This document shows, in pieces, positions 42,392-51,447 of a DNA stretch of 64,000 bases. Position 1 is the stretch's first letter. Each line of letters starts with the position of its first letter. The notes under the pieces were generated by a model. It worked only from the letters and a program-made list of their open reading frames with translations, made no database searches and was not told the origin of the DNA. The DNA is taken from assembly GCA_016839585.1 (NCBI GenBank), contig JAEOTZ010000023.1:1-64000 (forward strand). The letters run 5' to 3'. Made by a program: the position numbers and the translations under genes. The stretch is from Promethearchaeota archaeon (lineage in GTDB: Archaea > Asgardarchaeota > Lokiarchaeia > Sigyniarchaeales > SOKP01).

Positions 42392-42814
42392 CTAAACCGT
42401 CTTTTTTTTGTTTTTTCTATCATATAACCATTGTCCAATATGAGCAGTGCTGATTATAGAAACTTGAATTATCAAATATAGTCCGAGATATATCGTTTTA
42501 GGAGAATTTGCGAGAAAAACGATTAAAAATCCAATTATGAGCAAATTTATTATTATCCAAGTAAATCCTGTATTTTCAATAGTAATTTTTCTATAGAGTT
42601 TCTTAAACTGAGTAGTATAATAATATAATAAAATGATTAGTAAACCTAAACCTACAATGAAAAAATAAATTCCAAAAAACAAAACAATGAAAATTTTAGA
42701 TAAAGATACTCCATAGGTAGTTATTGAGGCACTAAAGCAAATTAAACTCAATAGAAAAAAGAAAACCATGAAAAGGTAAAAATTGCGACAAAATTTCCTT
42801 TTAGCAAATAACAT
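42392..42814 (-). CDS. polytopic membrane protein of unknown function
   Basis: The 140-residue protein has four membrane helices (about 12-32, 38-62, 83-103 and 106-126). The N-terminus is basic (AKRKFCRNFY), and the C-terminus is basic (YDRKNKKKTV), placing both ends in the cytosol. No family is recognised. It lies in a run of three minus-strand membrane genes. Confidence 0.55.
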   Translation of the reverse strand: MLFAKRKFCRNFYLFMVFFFLLSLICFSASITTYGVSLSKIFIVLFFGIYFFIVGLGLLIILLYYYTTQFKKLYRKITIENTGFTWIIINLLIIGFLIVFLANSPKTIYLGLYLIIQVSIISTAHIGQWLYDRKNKKKTV

Positions 42815-42845
42815 TTTCTTTTTTTTTCCCTTTTATCTTCTTCAA

Positions 42846-43376
42846 TCAATCAGTTCTTTTTTTTATTAAGATGTCATATAGATCAGGGATTTTATCACTT
42901 ACTAATCCCCCTAATAAAGCAAAAATACCTGTAAAAAAAAGGAAAATACACGGAATTAACTCCTTGAAAGTAAGCAAATTACTATAAAATAATTCAAAAA
43001 ATAATAAAACTCCATTAAATAAACCATAACTTATTCCTATAATAAGTCCTGTCTCTCGAGGATTAAATTTATTACTGATAGAACTTCTTAATCTTTTTCC
43101 GATATATATTAAATGTAAAGCAAATAATAACCGCCAGCTGAGATATAACATAATAGGTGAGAATGCTAGGGCGTAATATATTCCATTTATAAAAGTAGAA
43201 ATAGCAGATATAAAAAGAAATGCAATACTAACTGAAAAAAAGAATAAAGCGATTTTTGTTCTTTTTTTATTTAATTTACTTTTTGTTCTTTTTTTGTATA
43301 AAGTTTCAGCACGGTACATTTTATCTATTTTGGATTCAATATGTTGATTTAATGCTCTTCTATATGCTGCTTTCAT
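42846..43376 (-). CDS. membrane protein with a conserved YRRAL N-terminal tag, copy A
   Basis: The 176-residue protein begins MKAAYRRALNQHIES and has about four membrane helices (for example TKIALFFFSVSIAFLFISAIS and GILFAIS-like segments to residue 165). The start tag is nearly identical to that of the upstream gene (MKASYRRALKQQIES), although the remaining sequences differ. The tag is an amphipathic basic helix that may direct membrane placement or partner binding. Function unknown. Confidence 0.55.
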   Translation of the reverse strand: MKAAYRRALNQHIESKIDKMYRAETLYKKRTKSKLNKKRTKIALFFFSVSIAFLFISAISTFINGIYYALAFSPIMLYLSWRLLFALHLIYIGKRLRSSISNKFNPRETGLIIGISYGLFNGVLLFFELFYSNLLTFKELIPCIFLFFTGIFALLGGLVSDKIPDLYDILIKKRTD

Positions 43377-43404
43377 ATTAATTTAATTTTTTTCGAATTA
43401 ATTA

Positions 43405-44016
43405 CTAATTATATTTACAATATTTACCCATAAATCTGGCAATATTCCATCCAATCCTTGTACAAGCTTCTCTTTTTCCCCTGTATATCGTAAATTTTTT
43501 AGTTGTATTTAAGACAAAAGATAATTTATAAATAGGATCATCTATGTATCTATGATCTTTTTTGACAATAAGTGATTTTATATCATCAAATTTGAAGGTA
43601 CTTGATTTTTTTTTATGAGTAAAGGATTTATGAAATTTAATTATTTGAGTTAATTTATCAATTGTTAATTCTCGTTTTTGTTTTTTATAATACAAGTAAT
43701 TTCCTATTAAAGGTAAGAAATATAGAAGAAAAGAAAACGAGAAAATTATAAGTAATGATAAGAAACTTATCGAAAAACCTGATATAATTGAAAGTGAAAA
43801 TAATGAAATAGTAAAAATTCCTGTAATAAGAATTACACGATCTCTATAAAGTCGTGAAAGATCAGATAAAACATATAATATCTTTAATTTATCCTTTTGT
43901 TTTAGTATGGAACAATCTTGTATAATCTTCTCATAGCGAAGAGTTTTAGGTATTGAATCCGATTCAATTTGTTGTTTTAATGCCCGCCGATACGAGGCTT
44001 TCATTTTATCGTACAT
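43405..44016 (-). CDS. membrane protein with a conserved YRRAL N-terminal tag, copy B
   Basis: The 203-residue protein begins MYDKMKASYRRALKQQIES, then has two membrane helices (about residues 59-79 and 82-104), then a soluble tail with a basic beta-rich end (KFTIYRGKREACTRIGWNIARFMGKY). It shares the start tag with the next gene. The tail could be a small PH-like domain, but this is not secure. Function unknown. Confidence 0.55.
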   Translation of the reverse strand: MYDKMKASYRRALKQQIESDSIPKTLRYEKIIQDCSILKQKDKLKILYVLSDLSRLYRDRVILITGIFTISLFSLSIISGFSISFLSLLIIFSFSFLLYFLPLIGNYLYYKKQKRELTIDKLTQIIKFHKSFTHKKKSSTFKFDDIKSLIVKKDHRYIDDPIYKLSFVLNTTKKFTIYRGKREACTRIGWNIARFMGKYCKYN

Positions 44017-44146
44017 TTATAAAATCTTTATATATTTATATATATTTACATATATTCATATATACTAGATTATTTAAATGTAGTGATAATCAGCTCAAAT
44101 AGAAAGATTTTGTAAGATCTATTATCTTAAATTTCCATTATTAAAC

Positions 44147-44530
44147 TTATTTAATCTTATGGGAGAGTTTGTGGACGATCCACCATTTATTATTGATTTT
44201 CATCAGGTTAAAATAGTCAATATATCCAACTTCCTCGCATTCAATCTTGAGCTTAACGGCAGCATTATTACCTGTAACATCAACGTTGTAAAATTCAGTC
44301 ATCCAGTTTAAGTTTATGTTTGCTTTTTCTGGGTCGTACCATGATAAATATTCTGCTTTATCAACTATTTTCAGTTGATTATTTTGATCAAACAGAAAAA
44401 ATTTCCATTCATCATGCAAAATATTTTTATATAGTTCAGGATCACTTCTAACGTGGCCTTCATGGTAGTAATCCATAATAACTTTTTTTATAGTTTCTAT
44501 TTCAGATTCTTCACTACTTTCATTCGACAT
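44147..44530 (-). CDS. NTF2-like (SnoaL/DUF4440) small protein
   Basis: The 127-residue protein fits the NTF2-like cone fold: a starting helix (IKKVIMDYYHEGHVRSDPELYKNILHDEWKFF), then strands ending with AAVKLKIECEEVG, and a closing IDYFNLMKINNKWWIVHKLS, which is the usual last strand of SnoaL/lumazine-binding-like members. These bind or act on small molecules. No catalytic residue can be assigned. Confidence 0.65.
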   Translation of the reverse strand: MSNESSEESEIETIKKVIMDYYHEGHVRSDPELYKNILHDEWKFFLFDQNNQLKIVDKAEYLSWYDPEKANINLNWMTEFYNVDVTGNNAAVKLKIECEEVGYIDYFNLMKINNKWWIVHKLSHKIK

Positions 44531-44646
44531 TAATTCTTAAAAATTTCTATAATTCTTAACATTTATTAGAACAATTCAAAAAGAAGTTAAAAAAATCTAG
44601 TGAATGAGTAACCTCATTAGAAAAAAAATCAGATTTTGCATTTAAT

Positions 44647-44679
44647 AAAATATGAAAATTAACCTTGTTTTCATATTTT
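44647..44679. repeat. 12-bp perfect inverted repeat, hairpin-forming
   Basis: AAAATATGAAAA, nine bases, TTTTCATATTTT, in the 301-bp spacer between two minus-strand genes. It is followed by T residues on the plus strand. It may be a terminator or regulator of the gene starting at 45581. No other feature is seen in this spacer. Confidence 0.4.
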
Positions 44680-44831
44680 TCATCTCTATCCATTAGATTT
44701 CTTTAATAATCTTGCTCATGTCATCTAAAATTAAAGATCTTAATGAAAACTGATTATATATTGTCGATTTATTTTTTTTTTATTTTTGAAAGAAATTGAA
44801 AGAAAAAAAAGTAAAAAATTAAAAAAAAATT

Positions 44832-45581
44832 TTAGCTAATTTCTGTACCACATAAAGCGCAAAAATTTCCTAACGCAGATAATTTTACTCCACAATTTGG
44901 GCAAAATTTGATTTTTCGTTCAAGGTTGTTTACTGGTTGAGGTTTAGGTAAGGCTGTTTGCAGTTCTGAAGATTCTGGAGCGTCATAAGTCGATAATTTG
45001 TTTAATGTTGCGAGCATAAAATATCCTTTCACTTGATAGATAAAGCCGATGATTGCCGGGACGATTAAAAACCATAATGAGCTTAAGAGCGTACCTGTTT
45101 TTAGTTTATCGCACCCCTTAATTGCCTCTTCAGATATATCAGCTGGAAACATCTTAAAATTATTCTTAAAAAATATTTTCAGATTTTTCCACGCTTTCAT
45201 TTCAGCTGCCACACCTACATATATTAACACTAACCCTGATATCATAAGAATTATAGGTAAATAGAGCGAGATATAGATAGGGAATGAGGTTGAGAAAAAG
45301 AAAAAGAAAAAAATGTTAACAACTCCGGTGATCAAGACGACCATACCACATATTCTTGATATAAATCCTCTGATGTATTTTGAGCGAAACTCATGTAACA
45401 ATGAGTTATTTAAAGTGTAATTTGCCCTTTTAAGGCACCCCATCGCAATGAAAACAAAAATCATTGCTATCAAACCAGCTATTCCTGCGGTGATGCTTAC
45501 AATCGTTAAAATTGCAGCAACTCGAAAATATTTCCCACTTTCATGGAATTCTTTTCTAACACCTATATTTGACATTCTCAT
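44832..45581 (-). CDS. multi-helix membrane protein with C-terminal zinc ribbon
   Basis: The 249-residue protein has about four to five membrane helices in residues 20-190. The first pair (AAILTIVSITAGIAGLIAMI) is followed by FFFFFFSTSFPIYISLYLP, and the set is reminiscent of archaeal DUF996 proteins. The tail holds a double zinc knuckle CPNCGVKLSALGNFCALCG. The zinc tail faces the cytosol if the N-terminus does. Function unknown. Confidence 0.6.
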   Translation of the reverse strand: MRMSNIGVRKEFHESGKYFRVAAILTIVSITAGIAGLIAMIFVFIAMGCLKRANYTLNNSLLHEFRSKYIRGFISRICGMVVLITGVVNIFFFFFFSTSFPIYISLYLPIILMISGLVLIYVGVAAEMKAWKNLKIFFKNNFKMFPADISEEAIKGCDKLKTGTLLSSLWFLIVPAIIGFIYQVKGYFMLATLNKLSTYDAPESSELQTALPKPQPVNNLERKIKFCPNCGVKLSALGNFCALCGTEIS

Positions 45582-45805
45582 TTTCGCATTTTAATTTTTA
45601 GGTATTTAATATATTCATCTCAAAGATGATTGATTAATTAACGGGAGTCCATTAATTGCAAATAGAACAGATTGTTGCTTTTTGAAGAAGTAAATCTCAA
45701 CTATGGAATTTTAATCAAATTAGATTTATAGATTATTACAGTAAAGTTATAATATACTTAAAAATCTCTAAAATTAAAAAAAAAATAACAAGAGAATAAG
45801 ATCAC

Positions 45806-46192
45806 ATGATAGTAATTATAGCGGCAATTTTACTGATTATCTTGTTCATTATAATGAGTGTATTTCAATTTTTACTCGTATTGGGTTTACCGTTAGGCCA
45901 TTTAGCTTATGGAGGGAAGTATAAAAAACTCCCTAAAAAGTTAAGAATTATGAGCGTAGTCGCAATTGGGATTTTCATTTTTAGTTCAATAATCGTATTA
46001 GAACGAGTAGAACTAATAAAGATATTTAATAATCCTATGGTTTCTTTAGTTATAGTTTGGATATTAGCTGTTTATTTTACTCTTGGTGTGTTAATGAATA
46101 TGATTTCAAGAAGTAAATGGGAAAAACGAATAATGACCCCTATTGCAATAGTTATTACATTATGTTGTTTTATAGTTGCAATCTTTGCTTAA
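45806..46192 (+). CDS. small four-helix membrane protein
   Basis: The 128-residue protein has four membrane helices. A conserved-looking motif, GLPLGHLAYGGKYKKLPKKLRI, lies after the first helix. Proteins with this LPLGxxAYGG motif are widespread in bacteria but uncharacterised. Function unknown. Confidence 0.55.
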   Translation: MIVIIAAILLIILFIIMSVFQFLLVLGLPLGHLAYGGKYKKLPKKLRIMSVVAIGIFIFSSIIVLERVELIKIFNNPMVSLVIVWILAVYFTLGVLMNMISRSKWEKRIMTPIAIVITLCCFIVAIFA

Positions 46193-46255
46193 AAGATAAA
46201 TTGAAAATCAATTTCAGGGATTAAAGAAAAAGTTTTAGATGACAAAGTTTTCTAT

Positions 46256-46552
46256 TTAAGTATATGAATAGAACTTAAATTGGATATTCTTTTTTTCAAG
46301 CCATTCTCTAAATTCTGTGTCGCTTTTAAAACTTTCTTTTATTAAATGTAATAAAACTTCAGGAATATTCTCTGATTTTACCGTTAACCAATATTCGTGA
46401 TCATAATCTCCAAAAAATTCTTTTACTGATTGCCCAAAATCGTATCCTGAAAGGACTAGATCACCATTATCATTTATTTCAGCAATAAGGCTATGAGTTT
46501 CGTTTTCTTTAGTTTTATAATCGTAAATTATAATTTTTTTCACGTGAATCAC
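46256..46552 (-). CDS. small alpha/beta protein of unknown function
   Basis: The 98-residue product reads KKIIIYDYKTKENETHSLIAEINDNGDLVLSGYDFG and then KEFFGDYDHEYWLTVKSENI. It is alpha/beta in composition, with no known motif. Similar short proteins occur in bacterial genomes. Its start lies close to the plus-strand gene at 46693. Confidence 0.5.
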   Translation of the reverse strand: MIHVKKIIIYDYKTKENETHSLIAEINDNGDLVLSGYDFGQSVKEFFGDYDHEYWLTVKSENIPEVLLHLIKESFKSDTEFREWLEKKNIQFKFYSYT

Positions 46553-46692
46553 CCATTATATGGAGAGTTAATTCTTCTTTTTTTAATTATTATAGATATT
46601 TTGCTTTTTTGGATTATTTCTTTTTATATATTTTTTTATACTATTAATTCGAAATATATTTTATCAAATCAATATATTATTATCGATTGAAA

Positions 46693-47166
46693 ATGGAAAA
46701 GAGTATGGGTATTGATCTAGGTAATCTGAAAATAAATCATATATGTTATATTTATAAGGATGTTGAAAAACAAGCAAAAATTATGGAATCTCTTTTTAAC
46801 ATGCCAAAATTCATTTTTTCTGAAGATCTTGACCATCCAGCTAAATATCGGGGCAAGGATACAAAATTTTCTTTAAAATTAGGAATGAGTCGATGCTTCA
46901 ATGTGCAAATCGAACTTTTTCAATGGATTGAAGGTGATTGTGTTTATAAAGAATTCATAGACGCTAAAAGAGAAGGAATTCATCATTTTGGTGTTCTTGT
47001 TGATAAATTACAGGATTATATTACTGAATTTCAAAATCAAGGTATAGAAGCATTACAAACTGGTACATTTCCACCTAGCCTAAAATATGCTTACATGAAT
47101 ACTGAGAAAATTTTTGGAGTAATAATAGAATTTATAGAAATAATTGAAAGGAAAAGAAGAAAATAA
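46693..47166 (+). CDS. VOC/glyoxalase-family protein
   Basis: The protein (157 residues from the ATG at 46693) has the vicinal-oxygen-chelate pattern: INHICYIYKDVEKQAKIMESLF at the start, then IQIELFQ and a second half starting GIHHFGVLVDKLQDYITEF, ending IIEFIEI. Metal ligands His (INHICY), Glu (ELFQ), His (HHFG) and Glu (EFIE) fit VOC enzymes such as methylmalonyl-CoA epimerase or glyoxalase. The substrate is unknown. Confidence 0.75.
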   Translation: MEKSMGIDLGNLKINHICYIYKDVEKQAKIMESLFNMPKFIFSEDLDHPAKYRGKDTKFSLKLGMSRCFNVQIELFQWIEGDCVYKEFIDAKREGIHHFGVLVDKLQDYITEFQNQGIEALQTGTFPPSLKYAYMNTEKIFGVIIEFIEIIERKRRK

Positions 47167-47210
47167 GATTCCTGCTTTCCTTTTTTGGATTTATTTTGAA
47201 GAAATATTTT

Positions 47211-47230
47211 CGTGAAAGCCCGATTTCACG
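47211..47230. repeat. 7-bp inverted repeat with 6-base loop
   Basis: CGTGAAA-GCCCGA-TTTCACG. It sits about 45 bp after the VOC gene and may act as a terminator hairpin or processing site. It lacks a T run. Confidence 0.35.
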
Positions 47231-47387
47231 ATCTTTATGATATTACATATTGATAAATTCGTTTTTTAGGAGAAAATTTGTAATTGAAAACAAAATTAGA
47301 TTGAAAAATTGACAATTTATACTTTTCTTAAAATAACCTTCTGGAAGTAAGTGAATTTGTTAAAATTTTTCAATTTCGTAATTAAAA

Positions 47388-47403
47388 ATAAGTATATACT
47401 TAT
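47388..47403. promoter_or_regulatory. 16-bp perfect palindrome
   Basis: ATAAGTATATACTTAT is its own reverse complement. It sits about 75 bp upstream of the ATT-start zinc-knuckle gene and could be an operator or an AT-rich core promoter. Confidence 0.4.
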
Positions 47404-47479
47404 CAAACATAACAATTCATTTAATTAGAGTGAATTTTTATCTCAATATTGAGGTATTTTTAATTGGAGGTGAATATGT

Positions 47480-47671
47480 ATTAATATAGATTGGAAATTA
47501 TTTAAGAGAACATATCCATATATTTGTGATAAATGTGGATATTTTCATTGGGAATACAAGACTGTTTGTGAAGGATGTGGAAGGCAAAATACGATTAGGA
47601 AAATCACTAAAAAAGATTGGAAAAAAGCACATTTATTAGATAAAATGGAGATACAAAGTTCTTCAGTTTGA
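47480..47671 (+). CDS. small zinc-knuckle protein with possible ATT start
   Basis: This 63-residue frame contains ICDKCGYFHWEYKTVCEGCG, then a basic helix and a short tail. No ATG, GTG or TTG lies in frame upstream before a stop. GGAGG (47466-47470) precedes an ATT at 47480 by nine bases, so ATT is the likely start, or the gene is decayed. It resembles the other zinc-knuckle proteins in this window. A nearby 16-bp palindrome may regulate it. Confidence 0.5.
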   Translation: MNIDWKLFKRTYPYICDKCGYFHWEYKTVCEGCGRQNTIRKITKKDWKKAHLLDKMEIQSSSV

Positions 47672-47759
47672 AATCCAATCAATAGACATAAAGTAACAAA
47701 AAAAATAAAGCAATTTGTCAAATATTAATATTAATAGAAAAAAATATTTCTTCTAAGAT

Positions 47760-48137
47760 ATGTATAAAATTGAAAAAATAGGGAAAAATCACATTTATAT
47801 AAAGGTACTTGGAACTTTTCCTCCCTCCGTTGCTAAAAATTTTATTAAAGATTTTGAAGAAAGAACAAAAGGATTTACAAATTATTCCGTAATTATAGAT
47901 GGATTAGATTTTATACTACTTAATCTTAAATCTTTTGAGATTATATTAGATTTCCTTAAAAAAAATAATGATAGATTAGTGAGATCAGCCTATGTTGTTG
48001 CAGATAATCCTGTTTTAGATAAAGAAGCTCAAATTTTATTAGAAAGAGCAAAGTCTCCAAAAAGAAAGATTGTTACTAGTCTAGATGAAGCAAAGGAATG
48101 GATTGGAATTGAAGATATAATAGTTAAGAGAGATTAA
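47760..48137 (+). CDS. STAS/SpoIIAA-like protein
   Basis: The 125-residue product matches the alternating strand-helix pattern of STAS/SpoIIAA-like folds: YIKVLGTFPPSVAKNFIKDF, YSVIIDGLDFILLNLKSFEI, RSAYVVADNPVLDKEAQIL, then SLDEAKEWIG. The last motif is common at the end of STAS-like proteins. A phosphorylatable Ser or Thr is not obvious. Possibly a regulatory or lipid-binding domain. Confidence 0.5.
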   Translation: MYKIEKIGKNHIYIKVLGTFPPSVAKNFIKDFEERTKGFTNYSVIIDGLDFILLNLKSFEIILDFLKKNNDRLVRSAYVVADNPVLDKEAQILLERAKSPKRKIVTSLDEAKEWIGIEDIIVKRD

Positions 48138-48154
48138 CTTTTCTCAATCATTCT

Positions 48155-48955
48155 TTAATTAATATTTAATCTTTTCTTACATAATTCAATTGCCTTCGGA
48201 TTTTTATCTACACCTAGCCAATTCCTATTTAGTTTTTTGGCTACTACTAATGTAGTTCCTGAGCCACAAAAAAAATCAGCAACAATATCCTCTTCATTTG
48301 AGGATGCTAAAATAATTCTCTCAAGTAATTTTTCTGGTTTTTGTGTTGGATATCCAAAATACTCTTTTGACCTTGTCCTTGTTTGATAAGAATATATATC
48401 ATTCCAAACATCACCAATCACATTTCCCGGTTTTTCATCTAAATATTGACGTCCTCCACGTCTTTTTCTATATAGGCGACCATCTTCATCCTTATATCTA
48501 AACATTTTTTGAATATAATCTTCTTTATATGGTTTATATAGCTTATTGAACGTGTAATTGTCTGATTTTGTATAAAATAAGATTGTGTCATGTTGTCTTA
48601 CCCATCCTTTTACTTGACTCTTAAAGCCAGATACACTTCCAACATTCCAAACAATTTCTCTACGAAAATGTTTCCTTTTAAAGATGTTATCACACATAGG
48701 TTTTAAGTCAAACACAGCATTGTTATCACAATGCAAATAGAAACTACCTGAATGTTTAAGAACACGATATATTTCCTTAATTCGTGGTTTCATAAAATCT
48801 AAATAATCATCTACCGAAACCCATAAATCAGAGAATTCTTTATAATCCACACCACTATAGAATGGAGGATCAATGTAGATTAAGTCAATTAAATCAGAAT
48901 TCATATTTCTTAAGAAATCCAAATTTTCTGCTAAGTAGACTGTGTTTAACTTCAT
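48155..48955 (-). CDS. beta-class DNA methyltransferase (N4/N6)
   Basis: The 266-residue protein has catalytic motif IV DPPF (IDPPFYSGVDYKEFSDLW) in the N-terminal part and motif I FCGSGTT (ADFFCGSGTTLVVAKKLNR) in the C-terminal part, the beta order of N4-cytosine or N6-adenine methyltransferases. Motif QKPEKLLERII (motif X) precedes motif I. No restriction gene is adjacent, so it is an orphan methyltransferase or part of an unusual system. It is divergent from the gene at 48994, with 38 bp between the starts. Confidence 0.9.
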   Translation of the reverse strand: MKLNTVYLAENLDFLRNMNSDLIDLIYIDPPFYSGVDYKEFSDLWVSVDDYLDFMKPRIKEIYRVLKHSGSFYLHCDNNAVFDLKPMCDNIFKRKHFRREIVWNVGSVSGFKSQVKGWVRQHDTILFYTKSDNYTFNKLYKPYKEDYIQKMFRYKDEDGRLYRKRRGGRQYLDEKPGNVIGDVWNDIYSYQTRTRSKEYFGYPTQKPEKLLERIILASSNEEDIVADFFCGSGTTLVVAKKLNRNWLGVDKNPKAIELCKKRLNIN

Positions 48956-48993
48956 ATGAGAATTAAATAGAACTGAACATTAATAAGATTATT

Positions 48994-49392
48994 ATGAAGA
49001 AGGAAAGATTAAATAAGAATTTCTTGGCTGATCTTAAAGATTATGATTTTTTAAAAATAAAAGAAAATAAGATATATTTAGTTGGTTCTATTCGTTTTAG
49101 AGAATATTTTATTAAAATTGAGTCTATCCTTCAGATAACCCATAAAAAACTGGTGAATATCTGTTCAGTGGACGGTTTATTGAATAAAGAGAAATTTTCA
49201 AATGAGGAATGGGATAAATTACAAAAAATTGCATTAAGAAAATTACATGATCAAGAAGCAATATTGGTACTTGATATAAATAATTATATTGGAGAACAGT
49301 CGAGGGAAGAAATTGACTATTTTAAGAACAAATTAAAAAAACCTATATATTTTCTTTCAGAATTAAACTTAAAATTATATAAAAATCAATAA
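48994..49392 (+). CDS. nucleoside 2-deoxyribosyltransferase-like protein
   Basis: The 132-residue protein reads IYLVGSIRFREYFIKIESIL near residues 27-46 and LHDQEAILVLDINNYIGEQSREEIDYFKNKLKKPIYFLSE near 87-127. The 'GSIRF' start and 'D-x-x-x-Y-IGExxxxEI-x-Y' end match nucleoside deoxyribosyltransferase-like (DUF4406-type) folds, including the GEQSREEI acid. It pairs head-to-head with the DNA methyltransferase. Modified-base metabolism or defence is possible. Confidence 0.65.
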   Translation: MKKERLNKNFLADLKDYDFLKIKENKIYLVGSIRFREYFIKIESILQITHKKLVNICSVDGLLNKEKFSNEEWDKLQKIALRKLHDQEAILVLDINNYIGEQSREEIDYFKNKLKKPIYFLSELNLKLYKNQ

Positions 49393-49490
49393 TTTAAGCA
49401 ACTCGATATTTTTTAAAGATTTAACTCAATAATAATTACAATCTAATAAATTGTAAAATTTAAGTAAAATATTAAGGGTTATATACAATA

Positions 49491-50465
49491 ATGGAATTGT
49501 TCCAAATTTTTTGGGACGATCAAAATAAACTTTTTTTAGAATTTAAAAAGAATAAGGAGGAAAAGCAATTATTCCTTCCTGAAAATATAAAACGCTTAAA
49601 TCTACAATTTGAAATTTTAAAACAAGAAATCTTCTATAAAGAACCACCCTATTTAATTTCCATCAAAAAGTTATTTCATTCAAAAGAAGCTTTATCTTTT
49701 GCAATTGATTTAGATTTGATTAGCACTCTTGAGAATCTTCAAATTAAGATATTGCGTTTAGTAATATTTTTATATTCAGGTCAACGTATTGAATATTCTT
49801 TGGAGGAGATGTTTAAAATGTCAGAAATCTCAATTAATGAGGACTGTTATGTAGGATACGAGATTGAAAATTTAGACCCAAATAAAAATCTAAAAGGCAC
49901 TTTTACTCAAGAAAAAATCTATGAAGAAATCAAAACAGAATATACTAAATATGAACAAAAAAGAACTATTGTATATGAAAAGAAAGCTTTTGAATCCATT
50001 CCTAAAAACAATTCACTGATTTCAATGATCAGTGAAAGTAATAAGACATTAAAGAATATTGAAGAGCAATTAAAAAATCTAACAGTAGTCTTAAAAAATG
50101 GGAGTTTTACCAATCAACAGTATCTTCCAGCTCCTCCTGTTATTAAAAGAAGTCAAGAAATAGGTATTGAAAGAATAAAACAACCATATTCAAAAGATGG
50201 CTTAATCCAAAGTGGAGTATCTTCAGCTAAAATATTAGTAATTAAAGAAATGAAATCGGTTTTTAAAGAAAGTATTGAAAAAAATAATGGATTTAGTATA
50301 AAAGATATTTTAAAACCTATGAGTGATGAAGAGCTTAAGAGTTTAATCCTAGATGAAAAACAATTAGAGGAAAAAGAAGAAGAAGCTATTAAGAATCAAA
50401 TAAAACGATTAGAGAAACATAAAAAAAAAGAACTATCCTTAGAAAAATTAAAAAAACCTAAGTGA
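49491..50465 (+). CDS. uncharacterised protein with C-terminal charged helix
   Basis: The 324-residue protein is not recognised. Its N-terminal half (1-130) is alpha/beta with hydrophobic strands, the middle (150-210) is helical, and the last 60 residues form a Lys/Glu-rich helix (DEKQLEEKEEEAIKNQIKRL). A central linker holds a PAPPVIKRS segment. It lies between the deoxyribosyltransferase-like gene and the GPN GTPase with long spacers. Confidence 0.55.
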   Translation: MELFQIFWDDQNKLFLEFKKNKEEKQLFLPENIKRLNLQFEILKQEIFYKEPPYLISIKKLFHSKEALSFAIDLDLISTLENLQIKILRLVIFLYSGQRIEYSLEEMFKMSEISINEDCYVGYEIENLDPNKNLKGTFTQEKIYEEIKTEYTKYEQKRTIVYEKKAFESIPKNNSLISMISESNKTLKNIEEQLKNLTVVLKNGSFTNQQYLPAPPVIKRSQEIGIERIKQPYSKDGLIQSGVSSAKILVIKEMKSVFKESIEKNNGFSIKDILKPMSDEELKSLILDEKQLEEKEEEAIKNQIKRLEKHKKKELSLEKLKKPK

Positions 50466-50580
50466 ATTTCGGAATTTTGCTTTAATTTAAAATAAAATCG
50501 AAATTATTTAGATTAAATGTATCATAAATAAATACTTATAAATCTTTTATTGCTTTCCAATATTAAATTATAATTAAAGC

Positions 50581-51384
50581 TTGTTTATTCAATCGAGGTT
50601 AAAAAAAATTTTATTAAATTACTTCATAGGAACAGCGGGAAGTGGAAAGTCTACACTTACCGGTGATTTAAAACACTATATTTCAAATCGAAACCCTGAA
50701 GTTTCAGTTATTACAATTAATTTGGATCCTGGAGTAAGAGTTATTTCTTACGCTCCTGATATAGATATCAGGGATTTCATTGTTCTTGAGGAAGTTATGG
50801 AAAAATATGGATTAGGTCCTAACGGAGCGATGATATTGGCTTCTGATTTAATGGTTAATTATCTAGATGATATTAAGGATGAGATAGACGAGTTTAATCC
50901 AGATTGGATTTTAGCAGATACAGCAGGCCAGTTAGAACTTTTTGCGTTTCGTGAAACAGGCCCATTGATTGCTAGTGCATTAGGATTTGGATCCATTCAA
51001 AGATCTGTAAGCTTTCTTTTTGATTCTAACTTTGTACTCAGACCAAATGGTTTTATTTCAACATTACTTCTAGCTGCTTCTGTACAATTTCGATTTAGAA
51101 GAATCCCTCAAATTAATGTTCTTTCTAAAGCAGACTTATTAGATGAGGATCAGATAGATATGATTGTTAATTGGAGTCAAGATTTTAAAGCATTGGAAGA
51201 ATCTACAAGTGAACGAGAAGGTGGATTAATTAGAGAATTGTCAATGAATTTATCAGAAGTTTTTCTTCAAATGGGATCAACTGCAGAACTAATACCTTGT
51301 AGTACAAAAGAAGAACATGGTCTTGATCTATTATTTGGATATTTACAAAGAGTTTTTGATTCTGATAAATCAAAATATTATTAA
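50581..51384 (+). CDS. GPN-loop GTPase
   Basis: The 267-residue protein has a P-loop GTAGSGKST at about 17-25, the defining GPN motif at 79-81 (GLGPNGAM), DTAGQLELFAFR (G3), and LSKADLL (G4, SKAD). GPN GTPases dimerise; in eukaryotes they assemble RNA polymerase II and in archaea one copy is typical. The start is TTG at 50581, because an in-frame stop is two codons upstream. The N-terminus is slightly longer than usual. Confidence 0.92.
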   Translation: MFIQSRLKKILLNYFIGTAGSGKSTLTGDLKHYISNRNPEVSVITINLDPGVRVISYAPDIDIRDFIVLEEVMEKYGLGPNGAMILASDLMVNYLDDIKDEIDEFNPDWILADTAGQLELFAFRETGPLIASALGFGSIQRSVSFLFDSNFVLRPNGFISTLLLAASVQFRFRRIPQINVLSKADLLDEDQIDMIVNWSQDFKALEESTSEREGGLIRELSMNLSEVFLQMGSTAELIPCSTKEEHGLDLLFGYLQRVFDSDKSKYY

Positions 51385-51447
51385 TACCTTAAGATATAAG
51401 TAAAGCACAATTATTTTAATTTAGTATAAGATCATTCTCTACGAAAA

